Of a stretch of 64,000 nt of DNA, positions 20,361 through 28,720 are shown piece by piece. The notes below the pieces were generated by a model that was not told the DNA's origin, searched no databases, and saw only the letters and a list, made by a program, of their open reading frames with translations. The stretch is from assembly GCF_019623905.1 (NCBI RefSeq), contig NZ_CP069370.1, positions 496,001 through 560,000 on the forward strand, in the 5' to 3' direction. Every line of letters starts with the position of its first letter. Position 1 is the stretch's first letter. The DNA comes from Neotabrizicola shimadae. GTDB lineage: Bacteria > Pseudomonadota > Alphaproteobacteria > Rhodobacterales > Rhodobacteraceae. The translations under genes were made by a program, and so were the position numbers.

Positions 20361-20753
20361 TCACGCTTCGGGGTCGAACTTCAGCGCCACGCCGTTGATG
20401 CAATAGCGCAGCCCCGTGGGCGCCGGCCCGTCGGGAAAGACATGGCCCAGATGCGCGTCGCAGCGGTTGCAATGCACCTCGGTCCGCCGCATGAAATGGC
20501 TGGTGTCCAGGCTCTCGCCGATGACGCTTTCATCCAGCGGCGCAAAGAACGACGGCCAGCCGCAGCCCGCATCGAACTTCGTCTCCGCATCGAACAGGGG
20601 CGCCCCGCAGCAGGTGCAGCGATATGTGCCCGGATCCTCGGGAAAATCGTCATGGGTGAAGGGCCGCTCCGTCGCGTGCTCGCGTGTCACCCGATAGGCC
20701 AGGTCGTCCAGTTGCGCGCGCCACTCCGCTTCGGTCTTGATCACCTTGTCCAT
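20361..20753 (-). CDS. msrB: peptide-methionine (R)-S-oxide reductase
   Basis: A 130-residue MsrB that repairs methionine-R-sulfoxide. Catalytic C118 lies in RYCINGVAL, a resolving cysteine C64 in GCGWPSF, and the zinc site is C46, C49, C95 and C98. No signal peptide is seen, so it is cytoplasmic. The start at 20753 ([11 protein letters not shown]) matches the family; the upstream open frame is not conserved sequence. Confidence 0.95.
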   Translation of the reverse strand: MDKVIKTEAEWRAQLDDLAYRVTREHATERPFTHDDFPEDPGTYRCTCCGAPLFDAETKFDAGCGWPSFFAPLDESVIGESLDTSHFMRRTEVHCNRCDAHLGHVFPDGPAPTGLRYCINGVALKFDPEA

Positions 20754-20873
20754 TGCCAGCCGTTCCCTTCCACCTTCGCATTCCTGTCCGCAGGCCGTCA
20801 CTTGCCCGTCGTGCATCCACAGGGATAATGGGCATCGCGTGCGGCTTTCGCCAGTCGCGCGATGAGAGGTATG

Positions 20874-21614
20874 ATGCACGAGCTTCGCAAGGGCCGTCTC
20901 TGCGCCCGCCGCGCCGTCACCGACCCGGATCTCCTGTCCGCGCAGCGCCTGCGGCACCTGTGCTTCCGTGGCGTTGACGGGATCGACAGCGACAGCTTTG
21001 ACGCCACCGCCCAGCACTGGCTGATCGAAGACCAGCAGGGCGCGCTGCTCGCCTGCTTCCGGCTTATCCCCGTGACCACGCCCGAACACCTGGCCGCCAG
21101 CTACTCGGACCGCTTCTTCGATCTCGCTCCGATGGCCGACCTGGCCTTCCCGATGCTGGAGCTTGGCCGATTCTGCATCCGACCCGATGTGGCCGATCCC
21201 GATGTGCTGCGCCTCGCCTGGGGCGCGCTGGCCGGGGTGGTGGATGACCTCGGCGCCGGCGTACTTTTCGGCTGCACCAGCTTCCGCGGGGCAGACCCTG
21301 CGCGCCATCGCCCGGCGCTGTCGGCCCTCGCCGGCGCACATCTCGGCCCGGCCGCCCACCGCCCCCAGGCGCGCGGCGATGCCGTGCCGCTGCCGCCCGG
21401 CCCGCCCGCCGATCCCCGCGCCGCGCTGGCCGGCCTGCCCACGCTTCTGCGCACCTATCTCGGCATGGGCGGATGGGTGGCAGACCGCGCCGTGCCCGAC
21501 CCCGATCTCGACACGCTGGTCGTCTTCACCGCCGTTGAAATCGCCGCCATCCCGCCCGCGCGCGCCCGCGCGTTGCGCGCCATTGCCAGCGCCGAGAATT
21601 TCGCCGCCGCTTGA
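20874..21614 (+). CDS. GNAT-family N-acyltransferase (OlsB-like)
   Basis: A 246-residue acyl-CoA/ACP N-acyltransferase fold protein. The pattern (RHLCFRG...[22 protein letters not shown]...LGRFCIRPD) resembles OlsB, which transfers a 3-hydroxyacyl chain from ACP to ornithine in ornithine-lipid synthesis. The olsA partner is not adjacent, so the lipid role is inferred. AGAGG at 20865-20869 suits the ATG at 20874; ATG codons at 20862 and 20871 are alternatives. Confidence 0.72.
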   Translation: MHELRKGRLCARRAVTDPDLLSAQRLRHLCFRGVDGIDSDSFDATAQHWLIEDQQGALLACFRLIPVTTPEHLAASYSDRFFDLAPMADLAFPMLELGRFCIRPDVADPDVLRLAWGALAGVVDDLGAGVLFGCTSFRGADPARHRPALSALAGAHLGPAAHRPQARGDAVPLPPGPPADPRAALAGLPTLLRTYLGMGGWVADRAVPDPDLDTLVVFTAVEIAAIPPARARALRAIASAENFAAA

Positions 21615-21679
21615 GCGCGATCAAGGCGCCGATCCTCCAACCGGTGCAGGTTTCATCTCCGAGAGCGGAGGAGGATGCC

Positions 21680-22867
21680 ATGCACCGCAAGTCTGATCCC
21701 GAGATGCCCGCCGGCGGCCCCGATCTCTGGCGAAACGGTGGCGATCAGTCCCGCCAAGCACCACACGGGCTCCGCCGCGCCATCGTCTTTGCCCTGGCCT
21801 TCGCGGCTGCGACGCTCGCCCTGACCGGCGCCGCTGCTTCGGCGGCGCAGGGCCGCTGCGGCCTGGGGGCCGAGGCCATCTGGGACCGCGCCGCGCCCTC
21901 CGTGGTCGAGGTCTTCGCCCTGGGAATCGACCCCTACCGCGTGAACGACCGGGTCCGCCCGGTCTTCGGCTCGGGCACGATCCTGCCCGACGGGCTGGTC
22001 CTGACCAACGCGCATGTCGTGGAGGGCGCGAAGGTCATCATCGTTTTCGTGGGGGAAGACTCCTGGGACGCGGGCATCGTCGGCTCCGACAACGAGCTTG
22101 ACCTGGCCCTCCTGCGTCTGGTCGATGACCAGTCCGCGGGCCCGCCGCTCGAACTCGCGCCGCTTGACAGCCTGCACCCAGGCCAGACCGCCTTTGCCAT
22201 CGGCTTCCCGCTCGGCCTGGGCAAGACCATCAGCCATGGCATCGTCACCGGCATCGGGCGGGTTCTGCACGATTCCACCCTGTCCTGGCTGGAACCCATG
22301 CTTCAGACCGATGCCGCGGTGAATCCCGGCAATTCCGGCGGGCCCCTGCTCGATGACTGCGGCCGCGTGATCGGGCTTGTCAGCCGCACCTCCAACCCCG
22401 CGCTCGGCGAAGACATCGGCTTTGCCGTGCCGGTCTCGGTTCTGGCCGAGGTGCTGCCCGAACTGGCCCGCACCGGCCGCATCAGCCGGCCCTGGCACGG
22501 ACTTTACGGCCAGATGGTCACGCCACCGATTCTCTACATGATCGGCGCCCCGCCCGAAGCGATGTACGGCCTCACCGGATTCCTGATCGAGACGGTCGAA
22601 CCGGGCAGCGCCGCCGACATCGCGGGCCTCAGGGGCGGCGACCTGCCCGTGCAGCTGGGGGGCCTCAGCGTCATCATCGGCGGCGACATCATCACCGCAG
22701 TGGACGGCAGGCCGGTCGACACACTCGACAACGCGCTCGACATCGTGCGCGGGCTGAAGGTCGGGCAAGAGATCACGGTGGACCTCCTGCGCGACGGCGA
22801 GCCGATCACCGTCACGGTCACGCTGCCGGAACGCCCGCCCCGCCCGACGAACGGGACCGGGGATTGA
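21680..22867 (+). CDS. S1C-type serine protease with PDZ domain
   Basis: A 395-residue HtrA/Deg-like protease. Residues about 31-58 form a signal anchor or signal peptide, so it acts in the periplasm. The trypsin-like domain has the catalytic triad H112 (TNAHVV), D141 (ELDLALL) and S219 (NPGNSGGPLL). A PDZ domain follows (about 305-385, with an inserted GGDLPVQLGGLSV segment). It probably has a quality-control role. ATG 21680 has a strong GGAGGAGG site and is preferred over the TTG at 21611 that overlaps the upstream gene. Confidence 0.9.
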   Translation: MHRKSDPEMPAGGPDLWRNGGDQSRQAPHGLRRAIVFALAFAAATLALTGAAASAAQGRCGLGAEAIWDRAAPSVVEVFALGIDPYRVNDRVRPVFGSGTILPDGLVLTNAHVVEGAKVIIVFVGEDSWDAGIVGSDNELDLALLRLVDDQSAGPPLELAPLDSLHPGQTAFAIGFPLGLGKTISHGIVTGIGRVLHDSTLSWLEPMLQTDAAVNPGNSGGPLLDDCGRVIGLVSRTSNPALGEDIGFAVPVSVLAEVLPELARTGRISRPWHGLYGQMVTPPILYMIGAPPEAMYGLTGFLIETVEPGSAADIAGLRGGDLPVQLGGLSVIIGGDIITAVDGRPVDTLDNALDIVRGLKVGQEITVDLLRDGEPITVTVTLPERPPRPTNGTGD

Positions 22868-22917
22868 TCCCTCTGCCGCCCGTTGACGCCGCGCGCCGGC
22901 CCGCATAACCCCCGCGC

Positions 22918-24729
22918 ATGGCGCGCGCACCCCTTCTCCAGCTTTCCGGCATCTCGCTGACCTTCGGCGGCAATCCCCTGTTCGACGGCCTCTCGCTGGT
23001 CGTCCAGCCCGGCGACCGGGTCGCCCTCGTGGGCCGCAACGGCTCGGGCAAGTCCACGCTGATGAAGGTGATGGCCGGCCTCGTCGAACCCGACCGGGGC
23101 GAACGTGTCGTCCCCGCCGGAACCTCCATCGGCTACATGGAGCAGGATCCCGACCTGTCCGGCTTCGCCACGCTTGGCGACTACGCCGCCGCCGGCCTGC
23201 CCGCCGATGAATCCTGGCGCGTCGCCGCCGCGGGCGAGGGGCTTGGCTTCCGCCCCGATGCCCCCGTGGCCACCGCCTCAGGCGGCGAACGCCGCCGCGC
23301 CGCGCTGGCCCGCCTCATGGCGCAGGCGCCCGACGTGATGCTGCTGGACGAGCCCACCAACCACCTCGACATCGCCGCCATCGAATGGCTGGAAGCCCAG
23401 CTTCAGGCCACCCGCGCCGCGGTCGTCCTCATCTCGCACGACCGCGCCTTCCTCAAGGCGCTCACGAAGGCCACCCTCTGGATCGACCGCGGCGAGGTCC
23501 GCCGTCGCGAATCCGGCTTCGACGGCTTCGAGGAATGGCGCGAAACCGTCTGGGCCGAGGAAGACGAGGCCCGCCACAAGCTCGACCGCAAGATCAAGGC
23601 CGAGGCGAAATGGGCCGTCGAAGGCATCTCTGCCCGCCGCAAGCGCAACCAGGGACGCGTCCGCGCCCTGGCCGCGCTGCGCGCCGAACGTGCCGCGCAA
23701 ATCCGCCGCCAGGGCACCGCCGCGCTGGAACTGGACGCCGGCCCCACCTCCGGCAAGCGCGTGATCGAGGCGAAGGGCCTGACCAAGAGCTTCGGCGAAC
23801 TGCCCATCGTCAGGAACCTCGACCTCCGCGTCATGCGCGGCGACCGCGTGGCCTTCGTCGGCCCCAACGGTGTGGGCAAGACCACGCTCCTGCGCCTCCT
23901 CACCGGCGAGACCCCGCCGGATGCGGGCACCGTCACCCTCGGCACCAACCTGGAGATCGCCGTCTTCGACCAGGCCCGCGCCCGGCTCGACCCCGAAGCG
24001 ACGCTCTGGGACAGCCTGACGAACGATCCCCTTATGCGCGTCTCCGGCTCCTCCGACCAGGTCCTGGTGCGCGGCCAGCCCCGCCATGTGGTGGCCTACC
24101 TCAAGGACTTCCTCTTCGACGACGCCCAGGCCCGCGCCCCCGTCAAATCCCTCTCGGGCGGCGAACGCGCGCGGCTTCTCATGGCCAAGGTCATGGCGCA
24201 GCCCTCGAACCTCCTCATCCTGGACGAGCCCACCAACGACCTCGACGTCGAAACCCTTGATCTCCTGCAGGACGTGCTGGGAGAGTTCGACGGCACCGTC
24301 CTCCTCGTCTCGCACGACCGCGATTTCATCGACCGCGTGGCCACCCAGACCGTCGCGATGGAGGGTCAGGGCCGCGTCACCGTCTATCCCGGCGGCTGGT
24401 CCGACTACATGGCGCAGCGCCCCGCCGCGTCCGACCCCGCACCGGCACCTGCCAACCGCCCCGCAAAGCCCGCGGAAACGCCGCCCCCCGCCCGCAAGGC
24501 CGATGGCCTCAGCTTCACCGAAAAGAAGCGCCTCGCCGAACTTCCCGACCTCATCGCCCGGCTGGAAGCCGAAATCGGCAAGCTCGCCCAGCTTCTGGAA
24601 AGCCCCGACCTCTTCACGAAAGAGCCGGTGAAGTTCCGCAAGGCCTCCGAGATGCTGGCCGACCGCCAGGCGGCCCTTTCAGCCGCCGAAGAGGAATGGC
24701 TCGACCTCGAAACCCGCGCCGGGGGCTGA
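22918..24729 (+). CDS. ABC-F family ATPase (Uup-like)
   Basis: A 603-residue cytoplasmic protein with two ABC ATPase domains and no membrane segments. Walker A motifs are GRNGSGKST (39-47) and GPNGVGKTT (315-323), each followed by a signature (SGGERRR, SGGERAR) and DEPTN. The inter-domain linker is charged and a C-terminal coiled coil (about 535-600) follows a Pro-rich hinge, as in Uup. ABC-F proteins act on ribosomes; Uup also affects precise excision of transposons in E. coli. Confidence 0.92.
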   Translation: MARAPLLQLSGISLTFGGNPLFDGLSLVVQPGDRVALVGRNGSGKSTLMKVMAGLVEPDRGERVVPAGTSIGYMEQDPDLSGFATLGDYAAAGLPADESWRVAAAGEGLGFRPDAPVATASGGERRRAALARLMAQAPDVMLLDEPTNHLDIAAIEWLEAQLQATRAAVVLISHDRAFLKALTKATLWIDRGEVRRRESGFDGFEEWRETVWAEEDEARHKLDRKIKAEAKWAVEGISARRKRNQGRVRALAALRAERAAQIRRQGTAALELDAGPTSGKRVIEAKGLTKSFGELPIVRNLDLRVMRGDRVAFVGPNGVGKTTLLRLLTGETPPDAGTVTLGTNLEIAVFDQARARLDPEATLWDSLTNDPLMRVSGSSDQVLVRGQPRHVVAYLKDFLFDDAQARAPVKSLSGGERARLLMAKVMAQPSNLLILDEPTNDLDVETLDLLQDVLGEFDGTVLLVSHDRDFIDRVATQTVAMEGQGRVTVYPGGWSDYMAQRPAASDPAPAPANRPAKPAETPPPARKADGLSFTEKKRLAELPDLIARLEAEIGKLAQLLESPDLFTKEPVKFRKASEMLADRQAALSAAEEEWLDLETRAGG

Positions 24730-24743
24730 TCCCGGCAGGAACT

Positions 24744-24769
24744 GGCCGATCTGTCGCTCACGATCGGCC
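24744..24769 (+). terminator. weak hairpin after the ABC-F gene
   Basis: GGCCGAT (24744-24750) and ATCGGCC (24763-24769) can pair over 7 bp with a 12-base loop, 15 bases after the ABC-F stop. No T-run follows, so its function as a terminator is uncertain. Confidence 0.4.
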
Positions 24770-24926
24770 AAAATCCGCTGCGATCAACGGGTTGTCCCGC
24801 TCACATCGCCGTGTGGCCGGTTGTGCTGCGCCTGCAAAGGGACCATCTCACGCGGGGTTGGGCGCCTCCGCATCCCCGCGGAACAGAATGCGCCCGATGA
24901 CAAATCCGAGGACGAGGAGTCTGAGA

Positions 24927-25529
24927 ATGAAGATGATGATTGCGTCGGTGCTTGGTGCCGCGATGATTTCCCCGGTCGCTGCGTTCGCCGGTGGCATGGC
25001 CGCCCCCGTGACCGAGCCGGTCGTGGCCCCGGTCGCCGTGGTCGTCGATGTCACCCCCGACTGGACCGGCTTCTACGGCGGTGCCCAGCTTGGCTATGGC
25101 TCGATCAATTCGACCGATGGCGTGGCCGACGGCAATGGCGGTCTTGGCGGCGTGATGGCCGGCTACCGTTATGACTTCGGGACCTTCATCACCGGTATCG
25201 AAGGCGACTACAGCTGGTCGAACATCAATCTGGGCGACAACCACGACGGATCGCTCGACGCGCTCTATCACATCAAGCTGCAGGCCGGTGCCGATCTCGG
25301 CCAGGCTTTCCTCTACGGCACCGCCGGTTGGGCCGGGGCCGAGGGCAACTTCAACGGCCAGAACGACTCGGTCAACGGCTGGGTCGCCGGTGTGGGCGCC
25401 GACTATGACATGGGCAACAACTGGACCCTGGGCGCCGAAGTTCTCTACAACAGCTTCGACGACGTGGCCGGCACCGACGTGAACGCCGATGCCACCACGC
25501 TCATGCTGCGCGCGGCCTACCGCTTCTGA
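24927..25529 (+). CDS. outer membrane beta-barrel protein
   Basis: A 200-residue protein with an N-terminal signal peptide ending near AFAGG and a C-terminal phenylalanine, the usual outer-membrane sorting signal. The body is built of alternating strands rich in Gly, Tyr and Asp (TPDWTGFYGGAQLGYGS... and LRAAYRF), as in the OmpA/Omp25-like opacity protein fold. The function is probably structural. GAGGAG at 24914-24919 precedes the ATG by seven bases. A strong terminator follows. Confidence 0.87.
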   Translation: MKMMIASVLGAAMISPVAAFAGGMAAPVTEPVVAPVAVVVDVTPDWTGFYGGAQLGYGSINSTDGVADGNGGLGGVMAGYRYDFGTFITGIEGDYSWSNINLGDNHDGSLDALYHIKLQAGADLGQAFLYGTAGWAGAEGNFNGQNDSVNGWVAGVGADYDMGNNWTLGAEVLYNSFDDVAGTDVNADATTLMLRAAYRF

Positions 25530-25551
25530 TCCGGCATCCGCCGGCAGGGCG

Positions 25552-25584
25552 GGGGCGGGGGGAAACCTCCGCCCCTTCTCTCTT
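25552..25584 (+). terminator. intrinsic terminator of the beta-barrel gene
   Basis: A 10-bp stem (25552-25561 with 25566-25575, one G-T wobble) carries a GAAA tetraloop and is followed by TTCTCTCTT. It lies 22 bases after the stop codon and fits a Rho-independent terminator well. Confidence 0.85.
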
Positions 25585-25591
25585 GGTTGCC

Positions 25592-25933
25592 TCAACCGAG
25601 TGTTGCCTGCACCTTCTTCGGCAACCCGGCCCGGATGATCCGGTACGAAGTCTCCAGCCGCTCGCGCAATTCGTCCTCGGGCACGATCCCCCAGGGCAGC
25701 CGCACCCAGCTTGCATGCAGATAGGGCGCCTTCACGCCCCGCCCCATCTCGATCACCAGCCGCGCTGTCTCCACATCGGTGCATTTCACCGAAACGCCGT
25801 GGTCCTCCATCGCGCCCACCACGGCAAACATCTTGCCCCCCACCTTCCAGCAGTCATGCCCCCCGCCCCAGGGGTCGGAGACCTCCGCCCCCGGCAGGGC
25901 GGCACAGATGGCATGAACGAAGGCGCGGCTCAT
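25592..25933 (-). CDS. MmcQ/YjbR family DNA-binding protein
   Basis: A 113-residue protein of the MmcQ/YjbR fold, with the family blocks FVHAICAALPGAE, WKVGGKMFAVV and the C-terminal ELRERLETSYRII. Members have a CyaY-like fold and are annotated as DNA-binding on structural grounds; the biological role is unknown. It is convergent with the beta-barrel gene. Confidence 0.87.
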   Translation of the reverse strand: MSRAFVHAICAALPGAEVSDPWGGGHDCWKVGGKMFAVVGAMEDHGVSVKCTDVETARLVIEMGRGVKAPYLHASWVRLPWGIVPEDELRERLETSYRIIRAGLPKKVQATLG

Positions 25934-26076
25934 GGGCGTAGCCTGCCAGAAATCCCCGCGCTTGGAAACGATCCCCCGATCTGCCGCCCAATCGCCTCAA
26001 TATGGCAAAAATCCTGCCCGGTTCAGCGCCTAGCTTGCCCTCCAAGCGCCGGTTCGACCGGCCAACGGAGAATGTC

Positions 26077-26694
26077 ATGACCCTTTCGCGCCGCACGCTC
26101 GTGCTGTCCACCCTCTCTCTCACGCTGCTCGGGGGCTGCACCAGCTTCCGCACCTGGTACCAGGATCCGGTCCCCGCCGATGTGTCGCGGGGCTGGCGCG
26201 TGGTCGATGTGCGTGTCTCCGTGCCGCAATCTCTGGTGGTCAGCGAGGAAAAGTCCCTCATGCCCAAGGCCGACATCGTCTGGCGCGAGGATCCGGCCAC
26301 CGGCGACCGTCACGATCAGGTGGCGGTCATCGTCCGCAACGCGGCGAAGAAGGGCGCGGCGGGCCTTCACGGGTCGCGCCCGGTCTATCTCGACCTGACC
26401 GTCACCCGTTTCCACGCCCTGACCTTCGAGGCTGAAACCCGCCTGTCCAGCTCGGGCGTCCACAACATCGACTTCATCGCCCAGGTGGTCGACGCCCGCT
26501 CCGGCCAGGTGCTGTTCGGACCCGAGAAGATCGAGGCCGCCCTTCCCGCGCTTTCCGGCGCACAGATGCGCGCCGCCCGTGACCGCGGCGAGACGCAGAA
26601 GTCGCAGATCAGCGCGCATCTGTCGCGCACCATCGCCAGCTGGCTTGGCGTCGGCCCCGATGTCCGCGGCGGTTTCACCCGCAACGGCATCTGA
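26077..26694 (+). CDS. hypothetical lipoprotein
   Basis: A 205-residue protein with a lipoprotein signal peptide ending LLGGC (cysteine near residue 23), so it should be membrane-anchored and face the periplasm. The mature part mixes beta-type segments (WRVVDVRVSVPQSL, VYLDLTVTRFHALTFEAETRLSSSGVHNIDF is one long stretch in two parts) typical of periplasmic lipoproteins of Rhodobacterales. I do not recognise a characterised family. The start is ATG 26077, with ACGGAGAA just upstream. Confidence 0.75.
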   Translation: MTLSRRTLVLSTLSLTLLGGCTSFRTWYQDPVPADVSRGWRVVDVRVSVPQSLVVSEEKSLMPKADIVWREDPATGDRHDQVAVIVRNAAKKGAAGLHGSRPVYLDLTVTRFHALTFEAETRLSSSGVHNIDFIAQVVDARSGQVLFGPEKIEAALPALSGAQMRAARDRGETQKSQISAHLSRTIASWLGVGPDVRGGFTRNGI

Positions 26695-26707
26695 CTTTTC
26701 CCTTCCC

Positions 26708-26743
26708 GTCATGGCCCGCAAACGCTAGAAGGCGGGCCATGAC
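26708..26743 (+). promoter_or_regulatory. 12-bp inverted repeat over the start of the cysS leader ORF
   Basis: The arms 26708-26719 (GTCATGGCCCGC) and 26732-26743 (GCGGGCCATGAC) are perfectly complementary, with a 12-base loop. The right arm contains the start codon of the Cys-Cys leader ORF, and its ribosome binding site lies at the loop edge. There is no T-run on either strand, so it is not a normal terminator. Confidence 0.6.
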
Positions 26744-26783
26744 TCGCAACGGGCTCATCGGCATCTGCTGCATTACCGGCTGA
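26739..26783 (+). CDS. putative cysteine leader peptide upstream of cysS
   Basis: A 14-codon open frame encoding [14 protein letters not shown], with tandem TGC TGC codons at 26766-26771. AGAAGG at 26727-26732 gives a well-spaced ribosome binding site. It ends 73 bases before the cysS ATG. After its stop, alternative short pairings are possible (CTTCG 26784-26788 or TTTCG 26805-26809 with CGAAG 26816-26820; GGCGGG 26792-26797 with CCCGCC 26827-26832). Ribosome stalling at Cys codons could control cysS, by analogy with cysteine leader ORFs in actinobacteria. This is inference from sequence. Confidence 0.5.
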   Translation: MTRNGLIGICCITG

Positions 26784-26856
26784 CTTCGTCAGGCGGGCCC
26801 GTCCTTTCGCGCAATCGAAGCCGGTTCCCGCCCAGGGGCATCCAGGGAGAGGGAAC

Positions 26857-28248
26857 ATGGTCACGATCCGCCTGCACAACACGCTGACACGCCGGAAAGA
26901 GGTCTTCGAACCCCTCGATCCGATGAACGTGCGCATGTATGTCTGCGGCCCCACCGTCTATGACCGCGCCCATCTCGGCAACGGTCGCCCGGTGGTGGTG
27001 TTCGACACGCTGTTCCGGCTTCTGCGCCATGTCTACGGGCCGGATCACGTCACCTATGCCCGCAACTTCACCGACGTGGACGACAAGATCAACGCCGAGG
27101 CGCAGCGCAGGAAGGCGGCGGGCGCCCCCGGCACGCTGGAAGACCTGATCCGCGAACGCACCGAGGAAACCATCGCCTGGTATCACCAGGACATGGACGC
27201 GCTCGGCGCGCTGCGCCCCACCTTCGAGCCGCGCGCGACGGATTACATCGGCGCCATGCAGGCGATGATCTCCGACCTCATCGCCAGCGGTCACGCCTAT
27301 GCCGCGGAAGGCCACGTCCTCTTCCGCGTCCGCTCCTATGCCGGATACGGCCGCCTCTCGGGCCGGTCGGTCGATGACATGATCGCCGGAGCCCGCGTCG
27401 AGGTCGCGCCCTTCAAGGAAGACCCGATGGACTTCGTGCTGTGGAAACCCTCCGACGAGGGCCTTCCCGGCTGGGACAGCCCCTGGGGCCGCGGCCGCCC
27501 CGGCTGGCACATCGAATGCTCGGCCATGTCCTACGAACTCTTCGGCCCCGCCTTCGACATCCACGGCGGCGGCATCGACCTCCAGTTTCCGCACCACGAA
27601 AACGAAATCGCCCAATCCTGCTGCGCCCACCCCTCCGCCGGCTTCGCTAAGGTCTGGATGCACAACGAGATGCTGCAGGTCGAGGGCAAGAAGATGTCGA
27701 AGTCGCTCGGCAACTTCTTCACCGTGCGCGATTTGCTGGACCAGGGCCATCCGGGCGAGGTGATCCGCTTCGTCTACCTCGGCACGCACTACTCCAAGCC
27801 GATGGACTGGACGGCAGAGAAGGCGGCTCAGGCGAAGGCGACGCTGACGAAGTGGCGCGAGATCACCGCCGCGGCAGGGCAGGGCGCACCCTCCGATGCC
27901 GTCATCGCCGCGCTGGCCGATGACCTGAACACCGCCGGCGCCATCGCCGAACTGCACGCCCTCGCGGCTGCTGGCGATGCCGGCACGCTGAAGGCCTCCG
28001 CTGCCCTGCTCGGGCTTCTGGAGGACGGCATGGGTGGCTGGCTGGACACCGGGGTTGACCTCGCGCCGCTCGCTGCACGCCTTGCCGACCTCCGCGAAGC
28101 CGCCAAGGCTACCAAGGACTTCGCCGCCGTGGACGCGCTCAAATCCGCCCTCATCGCAGCGGGGGTCGAGGTCCGCATGTCCAAGGACGACGTGGAGCTC
28201 CGCCCCGGCCCCGATTTCGATGCCGCCAAGCTGGAGCCGCTCAGGTGA
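26857..28248 (+). CDS. cysS: cysteinyl-tRNA synthetase
   Basis: A 463-residue class I aminoacyl-tRNA synthetase charging tRNA-Cys. The HIGH-type motif is HLGN (39-42), a zinc-ligand cysteine is C30, and KMSKS is at 279-283. Length is normal. The ATG follows GGGAGAGGG. It stands alone between a lipoprotein gene and a structured 472-bp intergenic region, and it is preceded by a short ORF with two Cys codons that may regulate it. Confidence 0.97.
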   Translation: MVTIRLHNTLTRRKEVFEPLDPMNVRMYVCGPTVYDRAHLGNGRPVVVFDTLFRLLRHVYGPDHVTYARNFTDVDDKINAEAQRRKAAGAPGTLEDLIRERTEETIAWYHQDMDALGALRPTFEPRATDYIGAMQAMISDLIASGHAYAAEGHVLFRVRSYAGYGRLSGRSVDDMIAGARVEVAPFKEDPMDFVLWKPSDEGLPGWDSPWGRGRPGWHIECSAMSYELFGPAFDIHGGGIDLQFPHHENEIAQSCCAHPSAGFAKVWMHNEMLQVEGKKMSKSLGNFFTVRDLLDQGHPGEVIRFVYLGTHYSKPMDWTAEKAAQAKATLTKWREITAAAGQGAPSDAVIAALADDLNTAGAIAELHALAAAGDAGTLKASAALLGLLEDGMGGWLDTGVDLAPLAARLADLREAAKATKDFAAVDALKSALIAAGVEVRMSKDDVELRPGPDFDAAKLEPLR

Positions 28249-28720
28249 CGTCGGCGCCCCTCGTTTCTCCGGCAGCCTCGCCCGAGGCCATCGCCTCGGG
28301 CGCCTCGACCGGCTTCAGCCAGACCGCCCGTGCGCCCCGCGCACGGGCCGCGACTGCCCCCCGCAGGGCAGTCGCGCAAGCGCGACCGCCGGGGCAGCCG
28401 CGCCCCGTGCCCAACCGTCTGGAGAAATCGGACAACCCCTTGGCGATTTGTCGCCAAATCGCCAACGCGCGGGGTCCGGGTCCACTGGACCCGGCCCTGA
28501 CCCGCGCGGCCCACCATCCCAGGCGCAGCGCAGGCCCCTCGCGCCTCCCCTCCCCCTTGTGGGGGGCGAGGCACTGCCTTGCCGAGGGGGAGGGGGGCCG
28601 TCCGCCCCTGTCCACCCCTCGGACAATCCTTAAGTCCAAGTTAATCCGCCCGCGCAACCCGTTGATTTTCCTCACCCGCCCAAGGTGTCCGAGCTCGGAC
28701 GCCCAGACCCAGGCCCGCCC
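28249..28720. other. gene-free region with a run of strong hairpins
   Basis: Between cysS and cimA I see no credible gene but several perfect inverted repeats: 10 bp (28279-28288/28293-28302), 9 bp (28326-28334/28340-28348), 11 bp (28349-28359/28366-28376), 6 bp (28390-28395/28402-28407), 11 bp (28440-28450/28455-28465), 9 bp (28476-28484/28486-28494) and 11 bp with a long loop (28547-28557/28585-28595). The composite repeat copy 2 closes the region. The 159-codon frame running through it is composed of these repeats and is not supported. Confidence 0.75.
28620..28702 (+). repeat. composite element copy 2, upstream of cimA
   Basis: TTAAGTCCAAGTTAA lies at 28630-28644 and GTCCGAGCTCGGAC at 28687-28700, with 42 nt between, exactly as in copy 1. 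CGGACAATCC precedes the box, as in copies 3 and 4. The cimA ATG is 20 bases beyond the palindrome, so promoter or 5'-leader function is likely. Confidence 0.78.
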
